A program made the position numbers and the translations under genes. This document shows, one piece after another, positions 9,901 to 16,623 of a stretch of DNA of 64,000 bases (position 1 is the first letter of the stretch; each line of letters starts with the position of its first letter). Below the pieces are notes generated by a model that was not told where the DNA came from, searched no databases, and worked only from the letters and a program-made list of their open reading frames with translations. The stretch spans positions 1-64,000 of the forward strand of contig NZ_BDAX01000034.1 in the NCBI RefSeq assembly GCF_001612665.1. Reading direction: 5' to 3'. Origin of the DNA: Nocardia alba NBRC 108234. Its GTDB lineage: Bacteria > Actinomycetota > Actinomycetes > Mycobacteriales > Mycobacteriaceae.

Positions 9901-10536
9901 ACTACCGACCAGCATGGTGCCGGTGGTCTCCACCGTGACGTGGGTGATGATCGGGATCCGGCGGCCCGCCGCGATCATGGCCCGGCGACTGCCGGTGATC
10001 GCGGCCTTGACCTGCAGCAGGTCCTGGCAGGTCTCGATGAGGATGGCGTCGGCACCGCCGTCGAGCATGCCGAGCGCGGCTTCGGTGTAGGCGTCACGCA
10101 GCGACACGAACGGCGCGTGGCCCAGGGTCGGCAGCTTCGTGCCGGGGCCCATCGAGCCGAGGACATAGCGCGGGGTGCCGTCGGCGGAGGGACCCATCTC
10201 GTCGGCGACATCGCGGGCGATGCGGGTGCCGCGCTCGGACAGATCGCGGATCCGATCCTGGATGTCGTAGTCGGCGAGGTTGGGCAGGTTGCAGCCGAAG
10301 GTATTGGTCTCCACCGCGTCCGCGCCCGCGGCGAAGTAGGCGCGATGGATCTCGGCGAGCACGTCGGGACGGGTGTCGTTGAGGATCTCGTTACAGCCCT
10401 CGAGGCCGCGGAAGTCGTCGAGCGACAGATCAGCGGCCTGCAACATCGTGCCCATCGCGCCGTCGCCGATGACGACACGCCGCCGCAGCGTGTCGAGGAG
10501 CGTGGTATCGAACCCGGTGGGCAAGGACGCAGACAT
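6940..10536 (-). CDS. metH: Cobalamin-dependent methionine synthase
   Basis: A 1198-residue, four-module MetH that transfers a methyl group from methyltetrahydrofolate through cobalamin to homocysteine. The homocysteine module has zinc ligands Cys232 (LNCATG) and Cys299/Cys300 (GGCCGTTPEH). A pterin-binding module follows. The cobalamin module carries DVHDIGKN with the axial His at about residue 749. The reactivation domain ends with LEDRAKLVDLLDAGRVGVTLSEE. Length matches mycobacterial MetH. It is divergent from a PAC2-family gene, the same arrangement as in Mycobacterium tuberculosis. Confidence 0.97.
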   Translation of the reverse strand: MSASLPTGFDTTLLDTLRRRVVIGDGAMGTMLQAADLSLDDFRGLEGCNEILNDTRPDVLAEIHRAYFAAGADAVETNTFGCNLPNLADYDIQDRIRDLSERGTRIARDVADEMGPSADGTPRYVLGSMGPGTKLPTLGHAPFVSLRDAYTEAALGMLDGGADAILIETCQDLLQVKAAITGSRRAMIAAGRRIPIITHVTVETTGTMLVGSEIGAALTALEPLGIDMIGLNCATGPAEMSEHLRHLSRHANIPVSVMPNAGLPVLGANGAEYPLDPEELAVALSGFVSEFGLSLVGGCCGTTPEHIRQVAEAVREVEKTLPPITDRRHPEHEPAVSSMYTAVPFEQDASIMMIGERTNANGSKAFRDAMLAADWQRCLEIAKDQTRDGAHMLDLCVDYVGRDGADDMNELASRLATASTLPIMLDSTEVPVLRAGLQHLGGRCAVNSVNYEDGAGPDSRFQQIMRLVSEHGAAVVALTIDEEGQARTADHKVAIAERLIDDITGNWGLAESDIIIDTLTFTLGTGQEESRKDGEETINAIRELKRRRPQVQTTLGLSNISFGLNPAARQVLNSVFMHECVEAGLDSAIVHASKILPMSRIPEEQQQVALDLIYDRRTEDYDPLQKLMALFEGVSTASSKASRAEEMALLPLFERLERRIVDGERNGLGDDLDEAMQTVPPLQIINETLLSGMKTVGELFGSGQMQLPFVLQSAEVMKTAVAHLEPHMEATDDAGKGRIVLATVKGDVHDIGKNLVDIILSNNGYEVVNLGIKQPIATILDAAQDKKADVIGMSGLLVKSTVVMKENLGELNSKGVAEQFPVLLGGAALTRSYVENDLTAVYDGDVYYARDAFEGLRLMDEIMTVKRGGGLDPDSPDAIAAKEKAAERKARHERSQRIAAERKAAEVPIVVPERSDVATDLPVPTPPFWGTRVIKGLPLAEYSGLLDERALFLGQWGLRGQRAGDGPTYEDLVETEGRPRLRAWLDRLATEGVLQHAALVYGYFPAVSEGDDVIVLTEPNPDAPQRYRFTFPRQQRDRFLCISDFIRSREQARETGQVDVLPFQLVTMGQPIADFANALFAADNYRDYLEVHGIGVQLTEALAEYWHRRVREELTVDGKSVAADDPADVQDYFKLGYRGARYSFGYGACPDLEDRAKLVDLLDAGRVGVTLSEELQLHPEQSTDAFVLLHPEAKYFNA

Positions 10537-10556
10537 GATTCAAGACTAGTGGGCGC

Positions 10557-10596
10557 GTCCGACGGACAAGACCACTGCGGGTGAATCCAGTGGTCT
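10557..10596. promoter_or_regulatory. Two dyads in the metH leader
   Basis: GTCCGACGGAC at 10557-10567 is immediately followed by a perfect 9-bp inverted repeat, AGACCACTG at 10569-10577 and its complement at 10588-10596. They lie 20-60 bases upstream of the metH start, between metH and the divergent PAC2 gene. Either operator sites or a leader hairpin of the metH transcript is possible. I see no complete known riboswitch. Confidence 0.4.
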
Positions 10597-10662
10597 GCGC
10601 CACTGTTCCCGGCGGAAACACGCAACACCGTCGGTCACCGCAAAACAATTCGCACAAGACAC

Positions 10663-10668
10663 TAGGCT
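10663..10668 (+). promoter_or_regulatory. -10 box TAGGCT for a probable leaderless mRNA
   Basis: TAGGCT lies 6 bases before the GTG at 10675 with no Shine-Dalgarno sequence. In actinobacteria this spacing usually means transcription starts at the start codon itself. The -35 region is not obvious. Confidence 0.5.
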
Positions 10669-10674
10669 GACCGG

Positions 10675-11559
10675 GTGGATGCCAGTGAGACCCCCGAGAC
10701 GGAACTGCCGACGTTGCGCAATCCCGTCATGGTTGCCGCCTTCGAGGGCTGGAACGACGCAGGCGATGCCGCCAGTGGCGCCATCGAGCATCTGGAGTTG
10801 ATCTGGGATGCCGAGCCGCTGGCCGAACTCGACTCCGAGGACTACTACGACTACCAGGTGAACCGGCCGACAGTCCGGCAGGTCGACGGGGTGACCAGGG
10901 AGATCCAGTGGCCCTCGACGATGCTGTCGGTGTGCTCCCCGCCCGGTAGCGACCGCGATGTGGTGCTCCTGCGTGGCATCGAGCCGAACATGAAATGGCG
11001 CAGTTTCTGCGACGACCTGCTCGAGTTCATCGAGCAATTGGGCGTGGAGACGGTCGTCATCCTCGGTGCGCTGCTCGCCGACACCCCGCATACCCGGCCG
11101 GTGCCGGTGACCGGCTCGGCCTACAGTCCCGAGGCCGCCGAGCGATTCAATCTGGAACAGACCAGGTACGAGGGCCCGACCGGGATCACCGGCGTGCTGC
11201 AGGACCAGTGTGTGAAGGCCGGGGTGCCCGCGGTGTCGTTCTGGGCCGCCGTCCCGCACTATGTGTCGCAGCCGCCGAACCCGAAGGCGACGATCGCGTT
11301 GCTGCACCGGGTGGAGGACGTCCTCGATATCGAGGTTCCGCTGGGCGAGCTGCCGAAGCAGGCCGAGGAGTGGGAGGGCGCGGTCAACGAGATGACCCTC
11401 GGCGACGACGAGATCAGCGAGTACGTGCGCTCGCTCGAGGAGCGTGGCGACGCGGCGATCGATCTCAACGAGACCATGGCCAAGATCGACGGCGACGCCA
11501 TCGCGGCGGAGTTCGAGAAGTACCTGCGTCGGCGTGGGCCGGGCAGCTTCGGCCTCTAG
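10675..11559 (+). CDS. PAC2 family (proteasome assembly chaperone-like) protein
   Basis: A 294-residue PAC2-fold protein, orthologous in appearance and position to M. tuberculosis Rv2125. It opens with the family signature LRNPVMVAAFEGWNDAGDAAS, continues with VVLLRGIEPNMKWRSFCDDLL and VVILGALLADTPHTRPVPVTGSA, and ends with a helical tail (EYVRSLEERGD). Archaeal and eukaryotic relatives chaperone proteasome assembly. The actinobacterial protein has no settled role. The GTG start sits directly after a -10 box, so the mRNA is probably leaderless. Confidence 0.88.
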   Translation: MDASETPETELPTLRNPVMVAAFEGWNDAGDAASGAIEHLELIWDAEPLAELDSEDYYDYQVNRPTVRQVDGVTREIQWPSTMLSVCSPPGSDRDVVLLRGIEPNMKWRSFCDDLLEFIEQLGVETVVILGALLADTPHTRPVPVTGSAYSPEAAERFNLEQTRYEGPTGITGVLQDQCVKAGVPAVSFWAAVPHYVSQPPNPKATIALLHRVEDVLDIEVPLGELPKQAEEWEGAVNEMTLGDDEISEYVRSLEERGDAAIDLNETMAKIDGDAIAAEFEKYLRRRGPGSFGL

Positions 11560-11663
11560 CGCTCGGCACCGGGCGTTCGCCGCTCCGGTCCTTATCACGC
11601 CGATGGCAGCTCGACTACCGCGGCTCGCGGAATACGTTGTTGCTCAACACCATTCCGGGTTCC

Positions 11664-11687
11664 GGCCGGGCGGTGACTCGCCCGGCC
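11664..11687. terminator. Hairpin between convergent genes
   Basis: GGCCGGGCG at 11664-11672 pairs with 11679-11687 across a 6-base loop, roughly midway between the PAC2 stop and the stop of the convergent resolvase-like gene. It could end transcription in both directions. Confidence 0.5.
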
Positions 11688-11741
11688 GCCGGAGCGATCG
11701 CTACCGAGAGGGTGGATCGGCGCAGGCATCGGATCCCATAG

Positions 11742-12047
11742 CTAGCGCTCCAGGGTGAGTACCTCGGCGGCCGCCTCGTGCGCCAGCTTCGCGATCAGCA
11801 GGTCACGCGGAATCGTCTGGCCGGCAAGGTGATCGAGTGACGGCACCACCACGTGGTGGGCGTCGGCCCGCTTCAATTCCTGGGTGAGTTCGGCGAACGC
11901 CGCACCGTCACCCGAGGGTCCTTCGTGGAACGTCGCGGCGAAACACATGCCCGCGGTCCGCGCGAGGCTGCGTAGCGCATCCTCCAATTGGTCGCTCTGA
12001 CCATCGGCCAGATCGTCCCGCAAGTATCCATAGATCAACGCTTCCAC
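11742..12047 (-). CDS. Resolvase-fold protein lacking the catalytic serine
   Basis: A 101-residue protein that looks like the N-terminal domain of a serine recombinase. It has the YGYLR strand, Q-x(2)-QLEDALRSLA, an ADAHHVVVPSLDHLAG segment like the DVLVVWKLDRLGR region, and a final helix. The catalytic position is altered: YxRVS is replaced by YLRDD, and no DNA-binding domain follows, so it should not recombine DNA. I start it at GTG 12047 because GGAGG lies 5 bases upstream; an in-frame extension to 12164 has no such site. Such small proteins are common in Nocardia and Streptomyces; regulation or partner binding is a guess. Confidence 0.7.
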   Translation of the reverse strand: MEALIYGYLRDDLADGQSDQLEDALRSLARTAGMCFAATFHEGPSGDGAAFAELTQELKRADAHHVVVPSLDHLAGQTIPRDLLIAKLAHEAAAEVLTLER

Positions 12048-12229
12048 CCGAACCTCCGTTGGATTGGGATCGCTGTTCTGTTGTCGGATCTGTTGTTCCG
12101 GTCCCCCCGCGTCGCGCGGGCGCGCCACACGGGGTACTGCGTTGCCCTGCAAGCTCTCTTGCACAGCCGGCGTCCGATTGTCGATCCGGGCACCTGCTTA
12201 CATCATGAACAATCTTGGCCCCCGGCAGC

Positions 12230-12251
12230 AGATGTCAATCCGATGACATCT
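12230..12251. promoter_or_regulatory. Perfect 8-bp inverted repeat, candidate operator
   Basis: AGATGTCA at 12230-12237 and TGACATCT at 12244-12251 flank a 6-base gap. The site lies between the minus-strand resolvase-like gene and the plus-strand XRE regulator. It contains a minus-strand TTGACA that could serve as a -35 box. A regulator bound here could control both genes; the adjacent XRE protein is the obvious candidate. Confidence 0.5.
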
Positions 12252-12300
12252 ACATGCCCTATCCGTGACGCCGAACATTAACTGGTGGAATACTACCGCC

Positions 12301-13533
12301 GTGACCGCAACTGATGATCGACCCGTCTGGGCTGTTCGGATGCGCTCGGAACGTGACGCGAGGGGGTGGTCGCAAGGCGATGCCGTTCGCGCGATGCGTA
12401 CCAAGTCCTCCCACAACCTGCCGACGGACAGTACCCTGCTGCGCAACTGGCGCCGTTGGGAATCCGGGGAATCACGACCTGACGAGTTCTACGCGCCGAT
12501 CATCGCGGCCGCGTTCGACACCGTCACCGCCGCGTTCTTCCCGAAGTCCCGCCCCAACCGGGATGACGAGCTGTTATCGGCAACCGGTATGGACACACTG
12601 GAGTTCATCGGACGACTCAGGATGTCCGACGTCAACAGCGCGACCCTGGACGCGGTGCGGATCACCGCCGAAAGGCTGTGCTGTGAATACGCCTACGCCG
12701 AACCGTACGCACTGCACGCCGAGGGGACCGCGTGGCTGCGCCGGATCACCTCGCTGCTCGACGGCAGACTGACGCTGAGCCAGCATCGGGAAATCCTCGT
12801 CCTGGCAGGCTGGGTCGCGTTGCTGGTCGGTTGCGTCGATTACGATCTCGGCCGCCGGGGCGGCGCCGAAGCCACTCGCCGGGCCGCCGATTCGCTGGGC
12901 CGCGAGGCGGGCAATGCCGAGATCGTCGGCTGGGCCGCGGAGATGTCGGCGTGGTTCGCGTTGACACAGGGCAACTTTCGCGGCGCGATCGATGTCTCGG
13001 AGAAGGCCATGGCGGGCACCACCTCGTCGAGCGTGGGAGTGCAGCTGGCGGCGCAGCGCGCCAAGGGCTGGGCCCGGCTCGGCGACCGCCGCAATGTGCA
13101 GACCGCCCTCGACGAGGGCAGGGCGATCCTGTCGCGGATGGGCCATCCGGCCGATCTGGACAACCACTTCGTCGTCGACGCCACGAAATTCGACTTCTAC
13201 GCGATGGACTGCTGCCGGGTGGCGGGCCAGGATCGACTGGCCGAGCGCTACGCCCAGCAGGTGATCCGCGATTCGACCCGACCGGACGGTTCGGTCCGCA
13301 ATCCCATGCGGGTCTCGGAGGCGCGACTCACCCTGGCCGTCGTGGCCGTGCGCGATCGCGATCTCGAACGCGCGGTCGAGGAGGGCGTCGCGGCTTTCTC
13401 CCCGGGGCGCAAGTCGCTGCCGTCGCTGGCGTGGATCGCGGGCGAGGCGGCCAGGGAGATCATCGAACGGTACCCAGGAGATCAGCGCACGCAAACGTTC
13501 CTCGAGCAGCTGCGTACCCTCAATGTCGGGTGA
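12301..13533 (+). CDS. XRE-family regulator with TPR-like C-terminal domain
   Basis: A protein of about 410 residues. The N-terminal helix-turn-helix is seen in RSERDARGWSQGDAVRAM followed by LRNWRRWESGESRP. The rest is all-helical, with TPR-like pairs (AWFALTQGNFRGAIDVSEKAM, AAQRAKGWARLGD) typical of the large actinobacterial XRE/TPR regulators. GTG 12301 is taken as start because GGTGGA lies upstream and homologous N-termini begin close to this point; GTG 12265 is an in-frame alternative. It ends 75 bases before the Wadjet operon and on the same strand, so it may regulate that operon, itself, or the gene across the divergent dyad. None of this is proven by the sequence. Confidence 0.8.
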   Translation: MTATDDRPVWAVRMRSERDARGWSQGDAVRAMRTKSSHNLPTDSTLLRNWRRWESGESRPDEFYAPIIAAAFDTVTAAFFPKSRPNRDDELLSATGMDTLEFIGRLRMSDVNSATLDAVRITAERLCCEYAYAEPYALHAEGTAWLRRITSLLDGRLTLSQHREILVLAGWVALLVGCVDYDLGRRGGAEATRRAADSLGREAGNAEIVGWAAEMSAWFALTQGNFRGAIDVSEKAMAGTTSSSVGVQLAAQRAKGWARLGDRRNVQTALDEGRAILSRMGHPADLDNHFVVDATKFDFYAMDCCRVAGQDRLAERYAQQVIRDSTRPDGSVRNPMRVSEARLTLAVVAVRDRDLERAVEEGVAAFSPGRKSLPSLAWIAGEAAREIIERYPGDQRTQTFLEQLRTLNVG

Positions 13534-13595
13534 GCTCGCGCGGCGCTGCCACGCCGATCCGGGACGGGTCCGGCGAAGCGCCCGGAGGCCACCAC

Positions 13596-13601
13596 TAACC
13601 T
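13596..13601 (+). promoter_or_regulatory. -10 box TAACCT of the Wadjet operon
   Basis: TAACCT lies 7 bases before the GTG of jetA at 13609. A GGAGG at about 13585 is too far upstream to serve the start. A leaderless transcript beginning at the start codon is the simplest reading. Confidence 0.45.
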
Positions 13602-13608
13602 GTCTACG

Positions 13609-15168
13609 GTGACCGACTCCGCCGACGGCCTGCCCAGCGCCGTACCCGCCCTGTGGGACGAGCGTCTGCGGTTGTTCTCGTTCGCGACCGCCGAGAAGCG
13701 CGCCGACTACCTACGCGTCCTGCGCGCCTTCGACAGCGCGCGGGCCGCCTACGTGGTGTTGTTGCACGCCGACGATGTCGCCGAGTGGATATTCCGGGTC
13801 GAGGCGGGCGGCCGGGTCGAGGCGGCCGCGGGTGTCCCCCTGCCCGCGGTCGAGATCGGCCCACTGCTCGAGCAGCTGCATCGCTGGGGTGTGCTCGAAC
13901 GCAGCTACGACGGCACCCGCGCGGCCACCCTGGCCGAGTACCGCAACCGGCACTACGTCTACCAGTTCGCGCAGGCCGGGTTCGGGGCCTACCGAGCGGT
14001 GGCGGGAGTGCTCGCGGCCAGGATGGAGGACGCGTCACTCTCGCGCCTGGTGCTGCCGGAGCTGCTCGCCGATCTGCACACCCTCGCCGCCGCAAACCGC
14101 GACGGCGACGCCGAGCGGGTCTACACCACCTTGCGCAGGCTCGACGCCGCGCTCACCGATCTGGCCGCGCGGGCCGCGCACTTCTACCTGTCACTGGGCG
14201 ATCTGGTGCGCACCACCGAGATCACGCCGGAATCCTTTCTCGCACACAAGGACGCGCTGCTGGCGCACATGCGCGAGTTCAGCATGGATCTGGCCCGGTT
14301 CGCCCCGCGGCTGGCCGCGGCGATCGGCGACGTCGAGGAGACCGGGATCGAGCAGTTGATCGGCCGCGCGGCCGGATGCGACGAACGGGTGTTGCTGAGC
14401 CAGGACGAGCGTGCGGTGGATTGGCGGTCCCGCTGGGACGGATTGCGGACCTGGTTCGTCGCCGCGGGCACCGAATCGTCGGAAACCTGTGAGGCCGATC
14501 GGCTCCGGGAGGCGACGATGAGCGCGATCGCGGCGGTGCTGTCGCTGTTGCGCCGGGTGACCGAGACCCGCCGCGGTGGCGTCAGCCGGGAGTCGGCGTT
14601 GCGACACCTGGCCGAATGGTTCGTCGCCACCCCCACCACGGGCAGTGCGCACGCCCTCTACGACGCGGTGTTCGGACTGGGCAAGCCGCGCCACCTCGCG
14701 CTCGAGCATCCCGACGCCGAACTCGTCCCGACCAGCCGAACCTGGTGGGCAGCGCCACCGTTGGAGATCTCACGCACCCTCGCCGAAACCGGTCGCGCAC
14801 CGACCGCGGGCGCACCGGCCCGGATCGCGCGCAACGACGCGGGCGTGCGACGACTTCGCGAGGCGCAGCTGGCCGCGCAGCGCGAGCGGGCCGCGGCCGC
14901 TGCCTCGCTGTCGCAGGGCAGTGTGCACGAACGAGTGCTGGATCGACGGGAGACCGAGGTGCTGTTGCGCCTGCTCGACGCGGCCTCGACCGCGTGGGTA
15001 CCGGTGAGCGGAAAGGTCGACGGCACAACAGGTTCCGATAACGGCGTCACCTTGACGGTGCGACCCTGCGACGGGTCGACGGTGATCCGCACCGCGGCGG
15101 GGCTGCTGCATCTGAACAACCGCCGCCTGGAAGTACGCGAGTCGAGTCGCCGTGGAGGTGCGCGATGA
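13609..15168 (+). CDS. jetA: Wadjet anti-plasmid subunit JetA (TIGR02677/DUF2397 type)
   Basis: A 519-residue, mostly helical protein that matches the TIGR02677/DUF2397 family, the kleisin-like subunit of type II-like Wadjet (EptA in Mycobacterium smegmatis). Recognisable parts are the opening LWDERLRLFSFATAEKRADYLRVLRAF, YQFAQAGFGAYRAVAGVL, HFYLSLGDL and the late LPSRT-type region before DRRETEVLLRLLDAA. In Wadjet, JetABC forms an SMC-like motor that extrudes circular plasmid DNA. It is the first gene of a three-gene set, overlaps or abuts JetB, and is probably translated from a leaderless GTG. The family call rests on recalled signatures plus the gene order. Confidence 0.85.
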   Translation: MTDSADGLPSAVPALWDERLRLFSFATAEKRADYLRVLRAFDSARAAYVVLLHADDVAEWIFRVEAGGRVEAAAGVPLPAVEIGPLLEQLHRWGVLERSYDGTRAATLAEYRNRHYVYQFAQAGFGAYRAVAGVLAARMEDASLSRLVLPELLADLHTLAAANRDGDAERVYTTLRRLDAALTDLAARAAHFYLSLGDLVRTTEITPESFLAHKDALLAHMREFSMDLARFAPRLAAAIGDVEETGIEQLIGRAAGCDERVLLSQDERAVDWRSRWDGLRTWFVAAGTESSETCEADRLREATMSAIAAVLSLLRRVTETRRGGVSRESALRHLAEWFVATPTTGSAHALYDAVFGLGKPRHLALEHPDAELVPTSRTWWAAPPLEISRTLAETGRAPTAGAPARIARNDAGVRRLREAQLAAQRERAAAAASLSQGSVHERVLDRRETEVLLRLLDAASTAWVPVSGKVDGTTGSDNGVTLTVRPCDGSTVIRTAAGLLHLNNRRLEVRESSRRGGAR

Positions 15169-15241
15169 GAGGGCACATCGACTCGCTCGATGTCGGCGTC
15201 CACCGCTCGACGCGACGTCGGCCGGCGCGAGGGGCGAGACT

Positions 15242-16621
15242 GTGAAGCGACAACGCGTCGATGGGCTCGCTCTCGACAGCTATCAGCGAGCGGCGCGGGT
15301 GATGCTGGCCAATCACCTGGTCACCCGCGTGTATCCCGACCGGATCGCGCTGCCGTTGGTGCGGCGGTGGGCGACCGAATTGCGCGAGGATCTGGCCGAA
15401 TTGTTCGGTTACCGATTGGAGGTCACCGAGACCACGGCCCGGCTGTACCCGGTGCACGACCGGCTCGACGACGCCCGGCCCGCCCGCAGCGTCAACGATC
15501 GGGTCTTCGACCGCCGCCGCTACGCCTATCTGTCATTGGCGCTGGCCACCCTCGGCCGGGCGGGCGACCAGATCACCCTGTCGGAATTGGCCGAGCACGT
15601 CGCCGATCACGCGAGCCGGATCGAGGGCCTCGACCTGTCGACCGAGCGGGCAGCCGACCGCGACGCCTTCGTCGACGCGATCGGCTGGCTGGGCGCGCGC
15701 GGTGCGCTGACGCTGGCCGACGGCGATGCGGGCGGCTGGGCCAGCGACCCGGAGGCGGGTGAGGCGCTCTACGACATCGATCGGCCGGTGGTGTTCGCCC
15801 TGTTCCGGCCCCCACGCGCGCTGCAACATCTGCACAGCGTGCGCGGACTGCTCGCCGACGACGCCGACCAGGTCTCGCCCGATCAAGCCCGCCGGGTTCG
15901 CCGGGCACTCGTGGAACGCCCGGTGGTGTATCTCGATGAGCTGTCGCAGGCCGAGCGGGCGCTGCTCGGCCAGGACCGGCTGGTCGGCGAGGTCGAGTAC
16001 TGCACCGGCTTGCGGGCCGAACGCCGGGCCGAAGGGGTGGCGCTGATCGACACCTCGGGTCGGCTGTCGGACACCCGCTTCCCCGGCACCGGGACCCTGG
16101 CCCAGGTGGCGCTGTTGCTGATCGGCGAGATCGCGGACGTGGTACTCGACCTCGACAACCCGATCCCCCAGCGGCCCGGCGCGCTCGCCGCCGATACCGC
16201 GCTGCTCGATCAGCTCGATGCGTCCATTCCCACGGCGGGCGTGTTCACCCCGCTCGCCGATCACGTCGAAATCGTCACCGCTGGAACAGATTTCGTCGAG
16301 GAAGAGACCGAGACCACCGAACAGGCGACCTACCCGTTCCTCGACGATGCCTGGGTGCGCGCCACCCTCGTCGCGCTCACCGACCGCTACGGCGCGACTT
16401 TCGCCGCCCAATGGCAGGCCGATGTCGGCGGGCTCACCACCGAGGTGCTCGCGCTGCTCACCAAACTGCGGCTGGTCCGGCCGGTCCAGGACGGGCTGCT
16501 GATCCTGCCCGCGCTGGCCCGATATCGGGGCGCGGTGGTCACCGTGCGAGTGCGCAAGGCCGAGGAATTGTTCGTCACCGCCGCCGATACCGACGGCAGC
16601 ACCGGAGAGGGAGGGGTCTGA
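15242..16621 (+). CDS. jetB: Wadjet subunit JetB (TIGR02678/DUF2398 type)
   Basis: About 459 residues, matching the TIGR02678/DUF2398 family, the KITE-like winged-helix subunit of Wadjet. Landmarks are AARVMLANHLVTRVYPDRIALPLVRRW, a tyrosine/arginine-rich FDRRRYAYLSLALATLGR, the DYLDRPVV-like ALYDIDRPVVFALF and the winged-helix-like C-terminus. GTG 15242 removes a low-complexity arginine-rich N-terminus. The alternative GTG 15152 would overlap jetA by 17 bases. The stop lies 2 bases before jetC, which indicates translational coupling. Confidence 0.83.
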   Translation: MKRQRVDGLALDSYQRAARVMLANHLVTRVYPDRIALPLVRRWATELREDLAELFGYRLEVTETTARLYPVHDRLDDARPARSVNDRVFDRRRYAYLSLALATLGRAGDQITLSELAEHVADHASRIEGLDLSTERAADRDAFVDAIGWLGARGALTLADGDAGGWASDPEAGEALYDIDRPVVFALFRPPRALQHLHSVRGLLADDADQVSPDQARRVRRALVERPVVYLDELSQAERALLGQDRLVGEVEYCTGLRAERRAEGVALIDTSGRLSDTRFPGTGTLAQVALLLIGEIADVVLDLDNPIPQRPGALAADTALLDQLDASIPTAGVFTPLADHVEIVTAGTDFVEEETETTEQATYPFLDDAWVRATLVALTDRYGATFAAQWQADVGGLTTEVLALLTKLRLVRPVQDGLLILPALARYRGAVVTVRVRKAEELFVTAADTDGSTGEGGV

Positions 16622-16623
16622 GC

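Noticed and set aside
6922..10584. 1220-codon plus-strand open frame opposite metH
   Set aside because: Antisense shadow of MetH; arginine/histidine-rich translation without recognisable domains.
10580..10612. Plus-strand GGTGAATCC...GCCACTG resembling a cobalamin riboswitch core upstream of PAC2
   Set aside because: No B12 box (AGCCAGGA..ACCTGCC) or full set of helices is present in the right order, it points away from metH, and PAC2 appears leaderless. Likely a chance match; a covariance-model search would settle it.
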